Below are positions 53,501 through 60,958 of a stretch of 64,000 bases of DNA, piece after piece (position 1 is the first letter of the stretch; each line of letters opens with the position of its first letter). A program made the position numbers and the translations under genes. Source of the DNA: Microvirga ossetica (lineage in GTDB: Bacteria > Pseudomonadota > Alphaproteobacteria > Rhizobiales > Beijerinckiaceae). The stretch covers positions 1 to 64,000 of the forward strand of contig NZ_CP016621.1 of the NCBI RefSeq assembly GCF_002741015.1, written 5' to 3'. The notes below the pieces were generated by a model that did not search any database, had not been told where the DNA came from, and saw only the letters and a list, made by a program, of their open reading frames with translations.

Positions 53501-55935
53501 GGCCCATTGAGGTCCAGGCCTACATTGATCTCATCCACGACCTCCACACGGATGACCGCGACGACGGGAGTTTGCACTACGTTCCCATCCGCGAGGTCAA
53601 CTTCGATGATACGACTGTATCGAAGGCAATTGACGAAGCGCACAAGGTGGCGACCTGGGTTGTGACATTCGATGGCATTGCGGACCTGCAACTTCTGAGA
53701 AGTAACGACATCAGCGTCATCCACTTTGTGACGCGACCAGGGTCGAGTCACAATATTATCGTCTCTACCAAGCAGACAAGTAAGACGCTACGCCAACGCT
53801 TGGTCGAGCAGATCGATCTGATCCGTGGCGGAGCTCCGGGCGACCTCTCGGCAATTGCCGACTTCTGCATCAGGGAAGCTGCACTGATCTCCGGTATGGT
53901 TGTGCTAAGGGCGGCACGATTGGAGAAGAACGCCCTCGAGCTACTTGGCCTTGTAATGAGTAGGCAGGTAATTACGGACTCGCTCCCGCAGGGTATTGCT
54001 CCTGTGGCATGGCTACTTCTCGATGATTTCGGAAAGTCAATTGGCCATGCCCGAGGCAAGATGTCGGACCTGCTCGCAGTCTGCCTCGGGACAGATTCCG
54101 GTAGGCCAGTGATTGACCTCGTGGTCGTTGAGAGCAAGTTCGTCGGCTCCGACGGCCAGGCGCAGGAGGCAGCTCTGTCGCTCGCTCAGACGAAGGCGAG
54201 CACCAATGACATCCGCGACCGCATCGTCCTGGACGGAGATCATCTCAATAAGCACACTTGGCGCTCCCGCCTCGCTGACCTCATGCTTGAGCACGGTGTG
54301 TTCGAGGGCGAGGTCGCGTCGATCTCGCCGAGGACATGGGCGAAGATGTTGCGCGAAGACGAGGTGAACATCCGTATCCAGGGTGCATCCCTCGTATTCA
54401 TCCACGATTGCATCGGCGAGAAGCCTCCTGCGCTTCCGTCGGAGAGCGATGACCAACGCCAATACATCTTCGACAGGGCCGAGATTGCCCGTGTCCTCGA
54501 GCGCTCCCTGAATCGGGAAGGCGCTGCGCCGCTCACACTCGATCTGCCTGTCCCGATGGCCTCCCGGCTGGATGATACCGAATCAGAGGCTGAAGGCATC
54601 ACCGGATTCAAGCCGGAGCCCCATGAGAACGACGGAACGGAAAAGGGCGGAAAGCCGTCCTTGCATCCACCTGAAGAAATGGAAGGTGCCGAGGAAAACA
54701 AGCCGAGCAAGCCGGAGACCGTTGCTGGGCAAGCATCCGGCTCCTATCCGCCATCCGTCACTGAGTTCATCAGCTCCTACAATGGGTCGGGCGAGGATGG
54801 CGAGACTCTGAAATGGCTCGAGAAGACGAAGACGAGTCTGCGTATTGCTCTGCGGGGCTATGGCCTTGACGCGGACATCGTTGGAGAGCGCCTGACTCCC
54901 AACTCCGCTCTCATTCGATTCAAGGGCTCTAGCAAGATGACCGTTGCAGAGGTCGAAAGGCGTAAGGAAGTCCTGCTGACCTCACATGAACTGGACGTTA
55001 TGGACGTGCGGCCAAGCAAAGGCGAGGTGATAATCATGGTTGCTCGGCCGAAGCGCGCGACCATCCTCCTACCCCAACTTTGGCGTCGCCGGGGGCTTCC
55101 AGACACGGCTCCTATCTCGAATGGCAGCTTCCTAATCGGCGAGAAGGAGCAGGACGGAGAGCTCTTTTTCCTCAACCTCTTCGGGGAATTTGGTGGGCAG
55201 CCCCAGCACGGCCCGCACACGCTTATTGCTGGCGAGACAGGGGGCGGAAAGGGTGTTCTGACGCGTAACATCCTACTGGACCTGCTGGCTACGAACTCCC
55301 CACGTAATGCTCGGGTACGCTTCGTCGACCCAAAATTCGGGGCCGACTACCCATGGATCACGGGGATGCCCCATTTGGACGGAGGACTCGTCACCTCGCA
55401 GGAGGAGGCGATCAAGACCCTTGAGGAACTCGTCGCGGAGATGGACCGCAGGTACGAGGAGATCACGAAGGTCGCGCCGAACATCGATAAGTACAATGCT
55501 AAGGTAGCCCCAGACTCTAGGCTGCCCCGCATTTATCTGTTCCACGACGAAATCGGGGACTGGATGGCCGACAAGGACAATTCGGATTACCGGGATGCAG
55601 TGGCGAGCCATGTGGTCAGGCTAGCGTCCAAGGCTAGAGCCGCAGGCGTGCACCTGTTCCTGATAACGCAGCGCCCGGATAGAGACGCATTGCCGAGCCA
55701 GGTTAAAGCCAACATGAACAACAAGATCTGCCTGAAGGTGGCCTCCGGAACAAACTCGCGGATCGTCCTTGATGAGAACGGAGCGGAGAACCTTCTTGGC
55801 CAAGGTCATTTCGCGGCGAAGCTAGCAAATGAACGGGTATCGAGCCAAACGAGCCTTGTATTCGGGCAAGCACCTTTCATGGACGATGATGAGGCGTGGG
55901 AACTTGCGGCTGCTATCAAGGCACACTGGCAATAG
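50575..55935 (+). CDS. sspH: SspH/DptH-type FtsK/HerA translocase
   Basis: A 1786-residue protein, starting one base after the sspG stop. The C-terminal 350 residues are an FtsK/HerA-type motor: Walker A LIAGETGGGKGVLTRNILL near 1550-1568, FVDPKFGADYPWI, Walker B RIYLFHDEIGDWM near 1650, and LFLITQRPDRDALPSQVKAN. A low-complexity acidic linker (near 1340-1400) separates it from the long N-terminal part, which has no motif I can name. In the FGH restriction module the H protein is the largest and DNA-translocating component. Confidence 0.88.
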   Translation: MMNIAPQLVLQTAGSTPELDLLARVAEAKVRSDIEDNPNRKSLFRIVGFDAFVTSAIARRLAGMPGAEVHVNNALNDGTLPIKLLSNRSATYFRNMERQGEEGAIIFAVPTDHLDVVGATLSEVKQISEETLLHAPDLWISCCPELNSLANRQKDNISNAILGAHAAGLVTDGIGMLARFMILLDDKLQGRPIERALDEALPAFRIPRGAGHFKDFAAKGRVKTKEKWAEELGELHGRAEDALYLRNDRGQPLSRNVIRQRLADLVERASITQADADIFTALLDDEGIEAGRWRASQENVSANLKWDDVEIILKATKQTKKASLGDETIAFFERTLPRQLSGSEKNMLTALTSEDIEAKETERDFFFTHREAIKDDRKLLKRWETLVFKENKVYGDLLTGIVHAVANLVDSIDELPADARVAIKLEGGDRLNFWKSKNASLYYYLRDRFRGLPNLLLRAGVICDFGMCWSHPIEFSGNEKNSQSARQFKFDVALVTADALDEKNLLQISDKTLKEASHSSQFIWMMPTNSFANAHSLNWRVVGNMDQPEAALLQGAFSRARRTERVADGLIDLENRASIQDILDNPDGLLVDINIPSLNLGTAIRKGIDELEGTILRPMEAKAIRDSFEAFAASYTKAVRAFLDGNGLGETAILDQSALYGEFLSLLRKLARKDDCRTKLWTPALSIGIAKSTDKPCVAISCPWHPLRLAEAKVKAERMVDVLAKIVSGATNGSSLRIFASEATEQVDQGWHPTMTLVPDNPRPRMLIETEHFADFGLMEPPTLNEGAEEAFDGYSKEAAAAFLDIAQRYLDLNPHERANFSVVLYNADNRDLPSRLADQLARKIENESDLRCDLILTHTDQQRLRRIYAEQNVTISQELDGVLASEATQSFLSRLRVGFLDVGTVGRGPASGRMADIVFLHDVIARSAHTGWRKCEPPQGGWPTFAEHDPNAETRRQFHEAGSRKTEVLLVPAERPIEVQAYIDLIHDLHTDDRDDGSLHYVPIREVNFDDTTVSKAIDEAHKVATWVVTFDGIADLQLLRSNDISVIHFVTRPGSSHNIIVSTKQTSKTLRQRLVEQIDLIRGGAPGDLSAIADFCIREAALISGMVVLRAARLEKNALELLGLVMSRQVITDSLPQGIAPVAWLLLDDFGKSIGHARGKMSDLLAVCLGTDSGRPVIDLVVVESKFVGSDGQAQEAALSLAQTKASTNDIRDRIVLDGDHLNKHTWRSRLADLMLEHGVFEGEVASISPRTWAKMLREDEVNIRIQGASLVFIHDCIGEKPPALPSESDDQRQYIFDRAEIARVLERSLNREGAAPLTLDLPVPMASRLDDTESEAEGITGFKPEPHENDGTEKGGKPSLHPPEEMEGAEENKPSKPETVAGQASGSYPPSVTEFISSYNGSGEDGETLKWLEKTKTSLRIALRGYGLDADIVGERLTPNSALIRFKGSSKMTVAEVERRKEVLLTSHELDVMDVRPSKGEVIIMVARPKRATILLPQLWRRRGLPDTAPISNGSFLIGEKEQDGELFFLNLFGEFGGQPQHGPHTLIAGETGGGKGVLTRNILLDLLATNSPRNARVRFVDPKFGADYPWITGMPHLDGGLVTSQEEAIKTLEELVAEMDRRYEEITKVAPNIDKYNAKVAPDSRLPRIYLFHDEIGDWMADKDNSDYRDAVASHVVRLASKARAAGVHLFLITQRPDRDALPSQVKANMNNKICLKVASGTNSRIVLDENGAENLLGQGHFAAKLANERVSSQTSLVFGQAPFMDDDEAWELAAAIKAHWQ

Positions 55936-56003
55936 GACATTGTTCGTTGCTTGCCAGCTTACCGAGCCACCATAGGAGCGCCCCGTATGGCCAGACAACT
56001 TTT

Positions 56004-56633
56004 ATGACCTTCTCTCCCAATTCACTTACGAACAACATGTGGGGCTGGAGATTTGGTTTCCAACTCGATGAGCTGCGTCGATCCTACGAGGCGGCACGGG
56101 AGGCTTCCGATCGTGACCGGATCCGTATCGAACGACAATGGTCAGAATTCGAAGCAGAGGTAGCAGCAGGCCGTGCATCTTTCATCGAGGAGGATGAGGA
56201 GGGCCGCCTTATCTCTGATCATGGCGACCACGTAGGTGAGATGCTCTCGGAAATCAACGGTGTGCTGCACGTCCTACGTGAGGCATTCACGATCTCATTG
56301 CACCACTTCTGGGAGCGGCAGTTGAAGAGCCGCATGAAGGTTAAAGAATACAAAGAGGCGATGGCCTTCGCGTTTCTAAAAGATCAAGGCATCACACCTA
56401 ATGAGCCGATGCTTACTGCGCTGCGACTCACTGCTAATGTCGCTAAACATAGTGAAGGGAACTCAGCAGACCACCTCTTCATCTTGCACCCCGACCTCTT
56501 CGATGTGACAGAGATGACTAAGTGGGATGCAGAGCCGAGCCATGAATATCTAAAGATTACTGACGAATTGCTCAACCACTTCTTCAGTGCCGTGCGCGAT
56601 TCCGGGCCGACTGGAAAGGCGATTTGGTCTTAA
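56004..56633 (+). CDS. Hypothetical protein in the ssp island, HEPN-like at best, 209 aa
   Basis: Start taken at 56004 (MTFSPNSLTNNMW); MWGWRFGFQ at 56037 is also possible, and no clear ribosome site is seen. Two long helices (FQLDELRRSYEAAREASDRD; EMLSEINGVLHVLREAF) precede a segment ALRLTANVAKHSEGNSAD, resembling the R-x-N...K/H turn of HEPN-type domains, though spacing is not the classic R-x4-6-H. Located 68 bases after sspH on the same strand. Could be an accessory effector; function unknown. Confidence 0.6.
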   Translation: MTFSPNSLTNNMWGWRFGFQLDELRRSYEAAREASDRDRIRIERQWSEFEAEVAAGRASFIEEDEEGRLISDHGDHVGEMLSEINGVLHVLREAFTISLHHFWERQLKSRMKVKEYKEAMAFAFLKDQGITPNEPMLTALRLTANVAKHSEGNSADHLFILHPDLFDVTEMTKWDAEPSHEYLKITDELLNHFFSAVRDSGPTGKAIWS

Positions 56634-56807
56634 TAGGCCCTTTGTGGTTGACCTACACCTATCGCGCTTGGCTTCATATTGAGCTGCGGATGGGGCAAGC
56701 GCCCCTAAAGTTTCGGATTTGAAATTGCTTCAGCTCCAGCAAGTCTAGGGGCAAATTGTGCACTAGATCTATTCTATCGACTGTGTCAACGCATCAGAGG
56801 GCTTCCT

Positions 56808-58757
56808 TTGTCCGGAAAGACTCAATCCGTCGGCAAGCGCGTAGGTGGCTTCGTCTATGTGCACAGAGAAGCTATTGACCTAATCGAGACTAATCTCCAA
56901 GCGGTCGTCGAGAAGGCAGCAGCGCTACTGCCCAACCTGCCTTGGAACGTCGCTAAGGTCTCCCGGAGCGAGGTGTCCCTCCTTGTCTACGAAGACTTTG
57001 ACAAGGCGGCCTTCCCGTCTCTCCTGCAATCCGCGAAGGTCGATCTAGCCACGGGCAAGGTCTCAACTAGGGACTACGAGGGCCGCGAGAGCCCGCCCAT
57101 CCTACACCGCAAGGAAACCCTCCTGCGTCCAGGCGACCCACGCATCCCGAAGTTTAGCGCGCTCACGGCTGATGCCGAGGGGCGCGGCCTGTTTAAGGAT
57201 TCAAACTCGATTGGCACGAAGCGGAAATGGGAGGAGAGGCTCCGTGAAGCAGGATTGAGAGTGGTGGCACAAAGTCTAGTGCAGGCTGATGACCGCCTGA
57301 TTGATGTCGCGCGGCATCGGACGGCCATCGCTCGCCGCGATCTCTCTCAACCGATGCAGCTCATGATGCGCTTAGCGATTATCCGGCGGGAGTTCGACAT
57401 CTTTGACTACGGCTGCGGTCAGGGAGACGACGTGGCGCTGCTGCAAGGCAACGGCTACGAGGCGTTTGGCTGGGATCCGCACCATGCTCCGAATGGACCG
57501 CGCCGGGCGGCTGACGTGGTGAACCTCGGCTTCGTGCTCAATGTTATTGAGAACCCGCACGAGCGCATCGAGACCCTCAAGGCGGCATGGTCCTTCGCAA
57601 AGCGGGTCATGACTGTCGCGGTGATGCCAGCCGGCAAGTACCCGACCACCGGGTATACCCCCTATAAAGATGGTTTCCTGAGTACGTGGGGCACATTCCA
57701 GCGCTTGTTTACGCAAGAAGACCTACGTCATCTGGTGGCATCCGCAACTAAGGAGAACCCAATTTCCCTAGCTCCTGGGATCGTCGCGATCTTCCGGGAC
57801 AAGGAGCTTGAGCAGGAAATCACATACCGCAGACGCTCCCGCGCCTCGATGTTGTCTGAAACCTTCCGTGCTGTGCCGCGCCAGCGCCCGACAAAGGCCG
57901 CTCGGGTGCCGACCTCAATCAGAGAACGGATCGCGCCTCAGCTCGAAATTATCTGGGGCATCGCGCTCGAACTCGGCCGCCTTCCTGACATTACCGAGGT
58001 GGGGGATGACATCATTGGCTCATTGGCGGAGGCACGTGTCTCCTTTGAGCGAGCTCTTTCTCTTTGTGTTGACGCATTCAATCCTAGTAGCCTGAAAGAA
58101 GCTGCTGAAGCGAGAGTTGATGATCTGCTTGTTCACTTCGCCCTCACTCAGTTCCCGGGTGCCCCGCGCTATGCAACGTTGCCTAAGTCTATCCAAAGGG
58201 ATGTCCGGACGTTCTTCGGAAGTCATGCCGCTGCGATGGAACGGGCGAGAGCACTTCTATTCTCAGTCGGTAAACCGGACAAAGTTAGAGAAGCGATTGA
58301 CGAAGCATTGAGGCATGGCCTCGGCGGAACCTGCAACGGTTCCTTCCGCTTCTTGGCCTCCGCGCTGCCGCGGATACCAGCGGCCATTCGCGTCGTTATA
58401 GGCTGTGCCGAGGTGACCGAAGCTGACATCGGCTCCAGCGACTTCCTGGACGTTGCGCCCGATGAGGGGCTGGTCCGCGGGATCCGATGCGAGGACGCTA
58501 CAAAAGCTCTTCCAGTGGTGGCAGAGATCGTTGAGGTTGATTTAAGGGCTCTACGCCGGAAAAGATCCCGTCCCAAGGGTATGATCTTATACCTTAAGAG
58601 CCGATATCTTCCCTCTGATGATCCTGCGCAGACAAGCCAGCGGGACATCGATGACAAGCTCATCAAGGCCGGGATAGTATCGCCTGAAGGCCTAGGACCA
58701 GATGCAGCAGCTCTGGCTCAGCGGCTCAATCCCATATCACGTTCCACCAGTACCTGA
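56808..58757 (+). CDS. DNA phosphorothioation-associated putative methyltransferase
   Basis: TTG start at 56808 (MSGKTQSVGKRVGGFVYVH); AGAGGG precedes it. The 649-residue protein matches the family annotated as phosphorothioation-associated methyltransferase. Features: IARRDLSQPMQLMMRL before the SAM-binding loop DYGCGQGDDVALL near 199-211, GWDPHHAPNG, and ADVVNLGFVLNVIENPHERI. A typical catalytic NPPY/DPPY is not seen, so target and activity are uncertain. It is separated from sspH by one gene and probably has its own promoter in the 174-base space upstream. Confidence 0.85.
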   Translation: MSGKTQSVGKRVGGFVYVHREAIDLIETNLQAVVEKAAALLPNLPWNVAKVSRSEVSLLVYEDFDKAAFPSLLQSAKVDLATGKVSTRDYEGRESPPILHRKETLLRPGDPRIPKFSALTADAEGRGLFKDSNSIGTKRKWEERLREAGLRVVAQSLVQADDRLIDVARHRTAIARRDLSQPMQLMMRLAIIRREFDIFDYGCGQGDDVALLQGNGYEAFGWDPHHAPNGPRRAADVVNLGFVLNVIENPHERIETLKAAWSFAKRVMTVAVMPAGKYPTTGYTPYKDGFLSTWGTFQRLFTQEDLRHLVASATKENPISLAPGIVAIFRDKELEQEITYRRRSRASMLSETFRAVPRQRPTKAARVPTSIRERIAPQLEIIWGIALELGRLPDITEVGDDIIGSLAEARVSFERALSLCVDAFNPSSLKEAAEARVDDLLVHFALTQFPGAPRYATLPKSIQRDVRTFFGSHAAAMERARALLFSVGKPDKVREAIDEALRHGLGGTCNGSFRFLASALPRIPAAIRVVIGCAEVTEADIGSSDFLDVAPDEGLVRGIRCEDATKALPVVAEIVEVDLRALRRKRSRPKGMILYLKSRYLPSDDPAQTSQRDIDDKLIKAGIVSPEGLGPDAAALAQRLNPISRSTST

Positions 58758-58810
58758 GTCATTGGCCAGCCGCCGCATGTGACGGCCAGCGGACGATCCC
58801 GCACCCGACG

Positions 58811-58838
58811 AGACCCGCCCCGCAAGGGCGGGTTTCTT
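58811..58838. terminator. Bidirectional-type terminator between converging genes
   Basis: CCCGCC-CCGCAA-GGGCGGG followed by TTTCTTCTTG, between the methyltransferase gene and the opposing nuclease-like gene. Confidence 0.75.
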
Positions 58839-58858
58839 CTTGCCTGGAGCCGTAACGT

Positions 58859-60691
58859 TTAATCGGCATCGTCGTCGGGACGCTTTCGCTTGAATCTTTC
58901 CTCGCAACGCTCCGAGCAGTAGCCACATTCGTTGCATACCAAGCGGCCACACGTCTGGCAGTTGGGGTGCTTTACCAGCGTCAACGGAAAGTTGTCGCAA
59001 CGGAAGCCGCTTTTCGACTTGCCTCCGCAGTAGGTGTAGATGGTCAGCTTCTCCCCGCGATCAGTCTTCCCCAAGAGCATGTAGGGACTTGGAGCGTCGA
59101 AATGCCGGAAGTTGATACCTGATAAGGCTATCCGCTCACCACATTCCTCCAGCATCTTCAGCAGGTCAGAGAGTGAACCCGTGGGATCGTATAGGGCTCC
59201 GGAATCTCCCCCGGGGCAGTCAACATCAATCTCATACTCCATAATCTTGAACACATGTCTCCGCTCGAACGGTCCGCTACCAGACGATCCCTGCGCGGGT
59301 TCGCGGCGAATCCAATCGGTGAAGTTCTCAACCGAGATCATCCTTCGGATAAAGCGAATGACCGCCGCTCCGTTCTCGCCTCTGACGACGGAGTGCATAA
59401 ACTCGGATAGGGCAAAGAGCGCGATAGTCAGCTTGCGATACGAAGACCGGGACACGGCGAGAGCGAACCGATCCACGAGATCCCTTTGAGACTGGCTCAA
59501 GACTTGGTAGACATCGCACTCCTGATGGCGACCGCAAGCGATCGCCAGTGCCATGATCGTTTCCGGTTTGCGGGCGAGGATGGCGGCCCACTCATACAAC
59601 ACCGTGTAATCAGGCGTGTATGCCTCTATCTCGAACGCCCAGGCCGGAATGTAGCCCGTATCGTAATGAACTGTCACAGGGAAGAGGCGATCCGGGAGCG
59701 TATTCACAGCATCCGTAGACTCCTGAACATCGCGCCTCGTAACAAGTCCCAGCAGAGTCTGACGGATTCCTTTCTCACGGTCAGGCCCACTGCCATCGGT
59801 TAGCACTCCGGCAATTGCGACATCCACCCCTGCAACGGCCTTGAATTTATCGACGTAGTTATGCCGTCGCCTGTTGCTGGTGAAGACGGTCGCGTTCTTG
59901 ACATCAATCAAGGTGTCGGCCTCGATGTCGTGCGTTTTCCAGCGCACGTCACGGCCGCTAACCTGAAGGATCGACACATCAACAGCGCTCACGCCTAGTT
60001 GGTATCGATAGAAATCCGCAACGAACTTTTCGGCCATTCTCGCATATATGTATCGCTTGAACCTTGGCAGAGTCTGCGAGTAGTCGGACCACTTATCCAC
60101 CTCATCGCGGGTAAGCTTTTCGTCGCTGTCGTTCGTCCAGAGATTAATAAGCTCGATATCTTCATCATTGAGGCGATCTTCGGCCCGGTTTTCTCGTCTG
60201 CTGATCGAGGATAAGGTCTTCCAAGTGACGACAGTTCGCTTCTCGAAGCTGCTCAAAACATGCCAATGGTGCTTCGGTCGACCATGTGGGTAGGGCACCG
60301 TCCCAAATCTGGTTTCGTTGGTGTTTGTATCCGTTAACGCGCCATAGAATGGGGGATCGAGAGTGTCTCGCTTTGGCATGAAGGCTTTAAGGAGCTTCAA
60401 GGCCGTATCGAGCCAAACTTGGTCATCTATTTCGCGATAGCCCTTTAGTCCTTCGAGACCTCGCAAGCTTTGTCGAAATAGATGTTGAGCCTTGAGGTTG
60501 GCGGCAATGATGCGTGGCTTGTCTCCATCCTGTAACCGCTTCAGCTCCTTCCATCTCACTATTATTGGGTCGCCAGCATGGTTAAAGAAAAGATCATATT
60601 CTTCTTTGTGCTGAGTGACGACGCTGCCAACTGTCTTCGTGCTCCTGAAGGAAAGCGTTTTGAATAGTAATTGGTGAAGGTCGCTATTCAT
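58859..60691 (-). CDS. Putative PD-(D/E)XK nuclease with C-terminal zinc-binding region, 610 aa
   Basis: Start chosen at 60691 (MNSDLHQLLFKTLSFRS); the longer open frame runs back over a plasmid repeat and is unlikely. Near residues 240-295: RMAEKFVADFYRYQLGVSA, RWKTHDIEADTLIDVKNA, then AGVDVAIAGVLTDGSG; the Glu helix, D...D-x-K and following strand fit the PD-(D/E)XK nuclease fold. The last 60 residues have eight or more Cys (NCQTCGRLVCNECGYCSERC), a zinc-ribbon or treble-clef-like cluster. It faces the methyltransferase gene at the edge of the ssp island. A restriction effector is the favoured reading, by inference. Confidence 0.65.
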   Translation of the reverse strand: MNSDLHQLLFKTLSFRSTKTVGSVVTQHKEEYDLFFNHAGDPIIVRWKELKRLQDGDKPRIIAANLKAQHLFRQSLRGLEGLKGYREIDDQVWLDTALKLLKAFMPKRDTLDPPFYGALTDTNTNETRFGTVPYPHGRPKHHWHVLSSFEKRTVVTWKTLSSISRRENRAEDRLNDEDIELINLWTNDSDEKLTRDEVDKWSDYSQTLPRFKRYIYARMAEKFVADFYRYQLGVSAVDVSILQVSGRDVRWKTHDIEADTLIDVKNATVFTSNRRRHNYVDKFKAVAGVDVAIAGVLTDGSGPDREKGIRQTLLGLVTRRDVQESTDAVNTLPDRLFPVTVHYDTGYIPAWAFEIEAYTPDYTVLYEWAAILARKPETIMALAIACGRHQECDVYQVLSQSQRDLVDRFALAVSRSSYRKLTIALFALSEFMHSVVRGENGAAVIRFIRRMISVENFTDWIRREPAQGSSGSGPFERRHVFKIMEYEIDVDCPGGDSGALYDPTGSLSDLLKMLEECGERIALSGINFRHFDAPSPYMLLGKTDRGEKLTIYTYCGGKSKSGFRCDNFPLTLVKHPNCQTCGRLVCNECGYCSERCEERFKRKRPDDDAD

Positions 60692-60759
60692 AATCTCAGC
60701 ACGGAATGATCTCACGGAGAGGCGGTAGAGCGGCGCAAGCCTGAATTCGCTCTTTAACC

Positions 60760-60785
60760 GACCCTGCGGGTCAGGGGAATAGGAC
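60760..60785 (+). repeat. Partial copy of the dispersed hairpin/purine repeat
   Basis: GACCCTGCGGGTC followed by AGGGGAATAGGA, as at 20331 and 35879. It marks the right edge of the ssp island, where backbone-type genes resume. Confidence 0.55.
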
Positions 60786-60958
60786 GAGGCTGGTGTCAAT
60801 GCGGCCAGAGCGACCCAGCCTCGCCAACTGCTGGAAAGCCGGCTCGTCGCTCCAACCCTCACGTCGTGCAGGATCTCGATCAAGGCGATTTTCCGCTTTT
60901 CTGGTCAGTTGCGATCCCCGCGACAACCCTAGAGGCATCGCAAGCAATGGAGGGCGAC

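Noticed and set aside
41263..55935. Reading the cassette as dndABCDE plus dndFGH
   Set aside because: No DndB, DndD (SMC-like) or DndE homologue is seen; DUF4007 and the 1043-residue ATPase fit sspB and sspC.
56634..56807. Possible tRNA or attachment site between the ssp genes and the methyltransferase
   Set aside because: No cloverleaf or repeat matching the other island edge could be found by eye.
60692..60883. N-terminal extension of the nuclease-like gene to 60883
   Set aside because: It would be encoded across the dispersed hairpin repeat shared with 20331 and 35879, and the peptide (YSPDPQGRLKSEF) merely reflects that repeat.
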